Source of the DNA: Flavobacteriaceae bacterium
GTDB lineage: Bacteria > Bacteroidota > Bacteroidia > Flavobacteriales > Flavobacteriaceae
Direction of reading: 5' to 3'
Assembly: GCA_002690085.1 (NCBI GenBank)
Contig: NZDM01000056.1
Location: forward strand, 1 to 7,472
Length of the DNA stretch: 7,472 nucleotides
The notes under the pieces: generated by a model
What the model saw: only the letters and a program-made list of their open reading frames with translations
Databases searched by the model: none
Told to the model about the DNA's origin: nothing
In this document: piece by piece, positions 6,363 through 7,472 of the stretch
Position numbering within the stretch: position 1 is the first letter of the stretch
How the letters are laid out: every line of letters starts with the position of its first letter
Made by a program: the position numbers and the translations under genes

Positions 6363-7148
6363 TTAGTTGGATGTGAAGTACCCTTTCATGATACCACGAT
6401 GAGAGTTTTTAATAAATTGTAATATTTCATCACGTTCAGAAGTTGCTTCCATTTCGGCCTCAATAATTGCTGAAGCTTGTGAATTGTTGTAATTTTTTTG
6501 ATACAATAACCTGTAAATACCTTGTATTTCTCTAATTTTTTCTGTGCTATAGCCTCTTCTTCTCAGCCCTACAGAGTTGATCCCCACATAAGAAAGCGGC
6601 TCGCGTGCAGCCTTGACATAAGGAGGTACATCTTTACGAACTAAAGACCCCCCTGTTACAAATGCATGATTACCAATAGCACAGAATTGATGAACTGCTG
6701 TCATGCCGGCTAAAACAACATAATCACCTACTGTAATATGTCCTGCAAGCGTGCTGTTATTTGAAAAAATACAATTTTTGCCAACAGTACAATCATGCGC
6801 TATATGGCAATAGGCCATGATAAGGCAATTGTCTCCAATAACTGTTTTCATTCTGTCTGTCGTTCCTCTATTAATAGTAACACATTCTCGAATGGTAACA
6901 TTATTTCCTATTTTCACAATAGTGTCTTCGTTATCATATTTTAAGTCTTGTGGGTTTGCTGAGATAACAGAACCAGGAAAAATATTGCAGTTTTTGCCGA
7001 TTCGTGCTCCTTCCATGATGGTCACGTTGGAACCAATCCATGTCCCCTCCCCTATTATTACATTATTATTAATCGTTGTAAAAGGTTCGATTACAACATT
7101 TTTGGCAATCTTAGCACCGGGATGTACATAAGCAAGCGGTTGATTCAT
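6363..7148 (-). CDS. lpxA: Acyl-[ACP]-UDP-N-acetylglucosamine O-acyltransferase LpxA
   Basis: LpxA performs the first step of lipid A synthesis in the cytosol: transfer of an (R)-3-hydroxyacyl chain from ACP to the 3-OH of UDP-GlcNAc. The 261 residues (E. coli 262) form a left-handed beta-helix of hexapeptide repeats (about 5-185) and a C-terminal helical domain (about 195-261). The catalytic histidine is H118 in CHIAHDC (114-120), with H115, H137 (STLAGH) and H153 (AVHQF) also conserved. NPQDLKY (65-71), INRGT (92-96), DVPPYV (173-178) and GLRRRG (194-199) are family landmarks. G166 aligns with E. coli G173, the residue that sets acyl length; glycine leaves room for a long chain rather than the C10 chosen when methionine is there. 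The gene starts 11 bases after fabZ and ends 5 bases before efp. Confidence 0.97.
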   Translation of the reverse strand: MNQPLAYVHPGAKIAKNVVIEPFTTINNNVIIGEGTWIGSNVTIMEGARIGKNCNIFPGSVISANPQDLKYDNEDTIVKIGNNVTIRECVTINRGTTDRMKTVIGDNCLIMAYCHIAHDCTVGKNCIFSNNSTLAGHITVGDYVVLAGMTAVHQFCAIGNHAFVTGGSLVRKDVPPYVKAAREPLSYVGINSVGLRRRGYSTEKIREIQGIYRLLYQKNYNNSQASAIIEAEMEATSERDEILQFIKNSHRGIMKGYFTSN

Positions 7149-7159
7149 CTTTTAAAATT

Positions 7160-7472
7160 TTATTTGATTTTTGAAATTTGAGCCATCAATTCAGCTTCGG
7201 CACATAATTTTCCATTGGCATAAGTAAATCCTTGCATGTGACAAATACCCCTTCTAATCGGACTGATCAATGAACAGCTAAAAATAAGTGTATCACCAGG
7301 AACAACCTTTTGTTTAAATTTAACTTTATCAATTTTCATGAAAAAGGTTAAATAGTTTTCAGGATCAGGGACAGTGTTCAGAACAAGAATACCACCTGTT
7401 TGTGCCATCGCTTCAACAATGAGTACCCCTGGCATGACAGGAACACCAGGAAAGTGACCTTGAAAAAAAGAT
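7160..7472 (-). CDS. fabZ: FabZ 3-hydroxyacyl-ACP dehydratase, 3' part, probably the C-terminal domain of an LpxC/FabZ fusion
   Basis: The frame runs in open from the right edge, giving 103 codons before the TAA at 7160-7162. The hot-dog fold dehydratase motif is visible at the start: GHFPG, then PVMPGVLIVEAMAQ, which hold the catalytic histidine and glutamate 14 residues apart as in E. coli FabZ (H54 and E68). The visible part runs 97 residues past the histidine, the same as in E. coli, so the C-terminus is complete. FabZ removes water from 3-hydroxyacyl-ACP to give trans-2-enoyl-ACP, competing with LpxA for the same substrate. In Bacteroidota the gene directly before lpxA is usually an LpxC/FabZ fusion of about 460 residues, so I expect a deacetylase domain beyond the edge. 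The window does not show it. An ATG at 7433-7435 is internal, not a start, because it follows the catalytic histidine. Confidence 0.92.
   Translation of the reverse strand, partial: SFFQGHFPGVPVMPGVLIVEAMAQTGGILVLNTVPDPENYLTFFMKIDKVKFKQKVVPGDTLIFSCSLISPIRRGICHMQGFTYANGKLCAEAELMAQISKIK

Noticed and set aside
6817..7131. A 104-codon plus-strand frame opposite lpxA.
   Set aside because: It is antisense to the conserved hexapeptide repeats of lpxA, has no known motif, and its regular Ile/Val/Thr pattern mirrors those repeats.

Overview
This window is a compact, AT-rich stretch of a Bacteroidota chromosome, most likely a member of the Flavobacteriia. Three things point there. The gene order is acyl-carrier dehydratase (the FabZ part of what is probably an LpxC/FabZ fusion), lpxA, efp, an lpxD-like gene, then sucD. 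The start codons lack clear Shine-Dalgarno sequences. The promoter-like sites match the Bacteroidota -33/-7 pattern (TTG, then TAnnTTTG). All nine genes lie on the minus strand, so transcription runs from high to low coordinates. I see no mobile element, tRNA, rRNA or CRISPR array.

Right part (7472 down to 4850): an envelope-biogenesis operon with gaps of 5 to 11 bases. It holds the 3' end of fabZ (probably lpxC/fabZ), lpxA, efp and a divergent lpxD-type N-acyltransferase. LpxC, FabZ, LpxA and LpxD act on early lipid A synthesis and its 3-hydroxyacyl-ACP supply. EF-P is a translation factor that relieves ribosome stalling at polyproline.

Middle part (4849 to 3754): sucD, the alpha subunit of succinyl-CoA synthetase, stands alone without sucC. 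It has about 60 noncoding bases upstream with a -7-like promoter element. The 161-base gap downstream holds a good promoter candidate for fabG.

Left part (3753 to 1): a second apparent operon of fabG (3-oxoacyl-ACP reductase), a large membrane-anchored von Willebrand factor A protein of unknown function, a prohibitin-like SPFH membrane protein, and the first 32 codons of a truA-like tRNA pseudouridine synthase cut by the window edge.

Most of the window is conserved housekeeping. The least understood parts are the VWA protein with its SPFH neighbour, and the LpxD paralogue, which keeps the catalytic histidine but appears to lack the second conserved histidine. I found no convincing new defence or mobile system.
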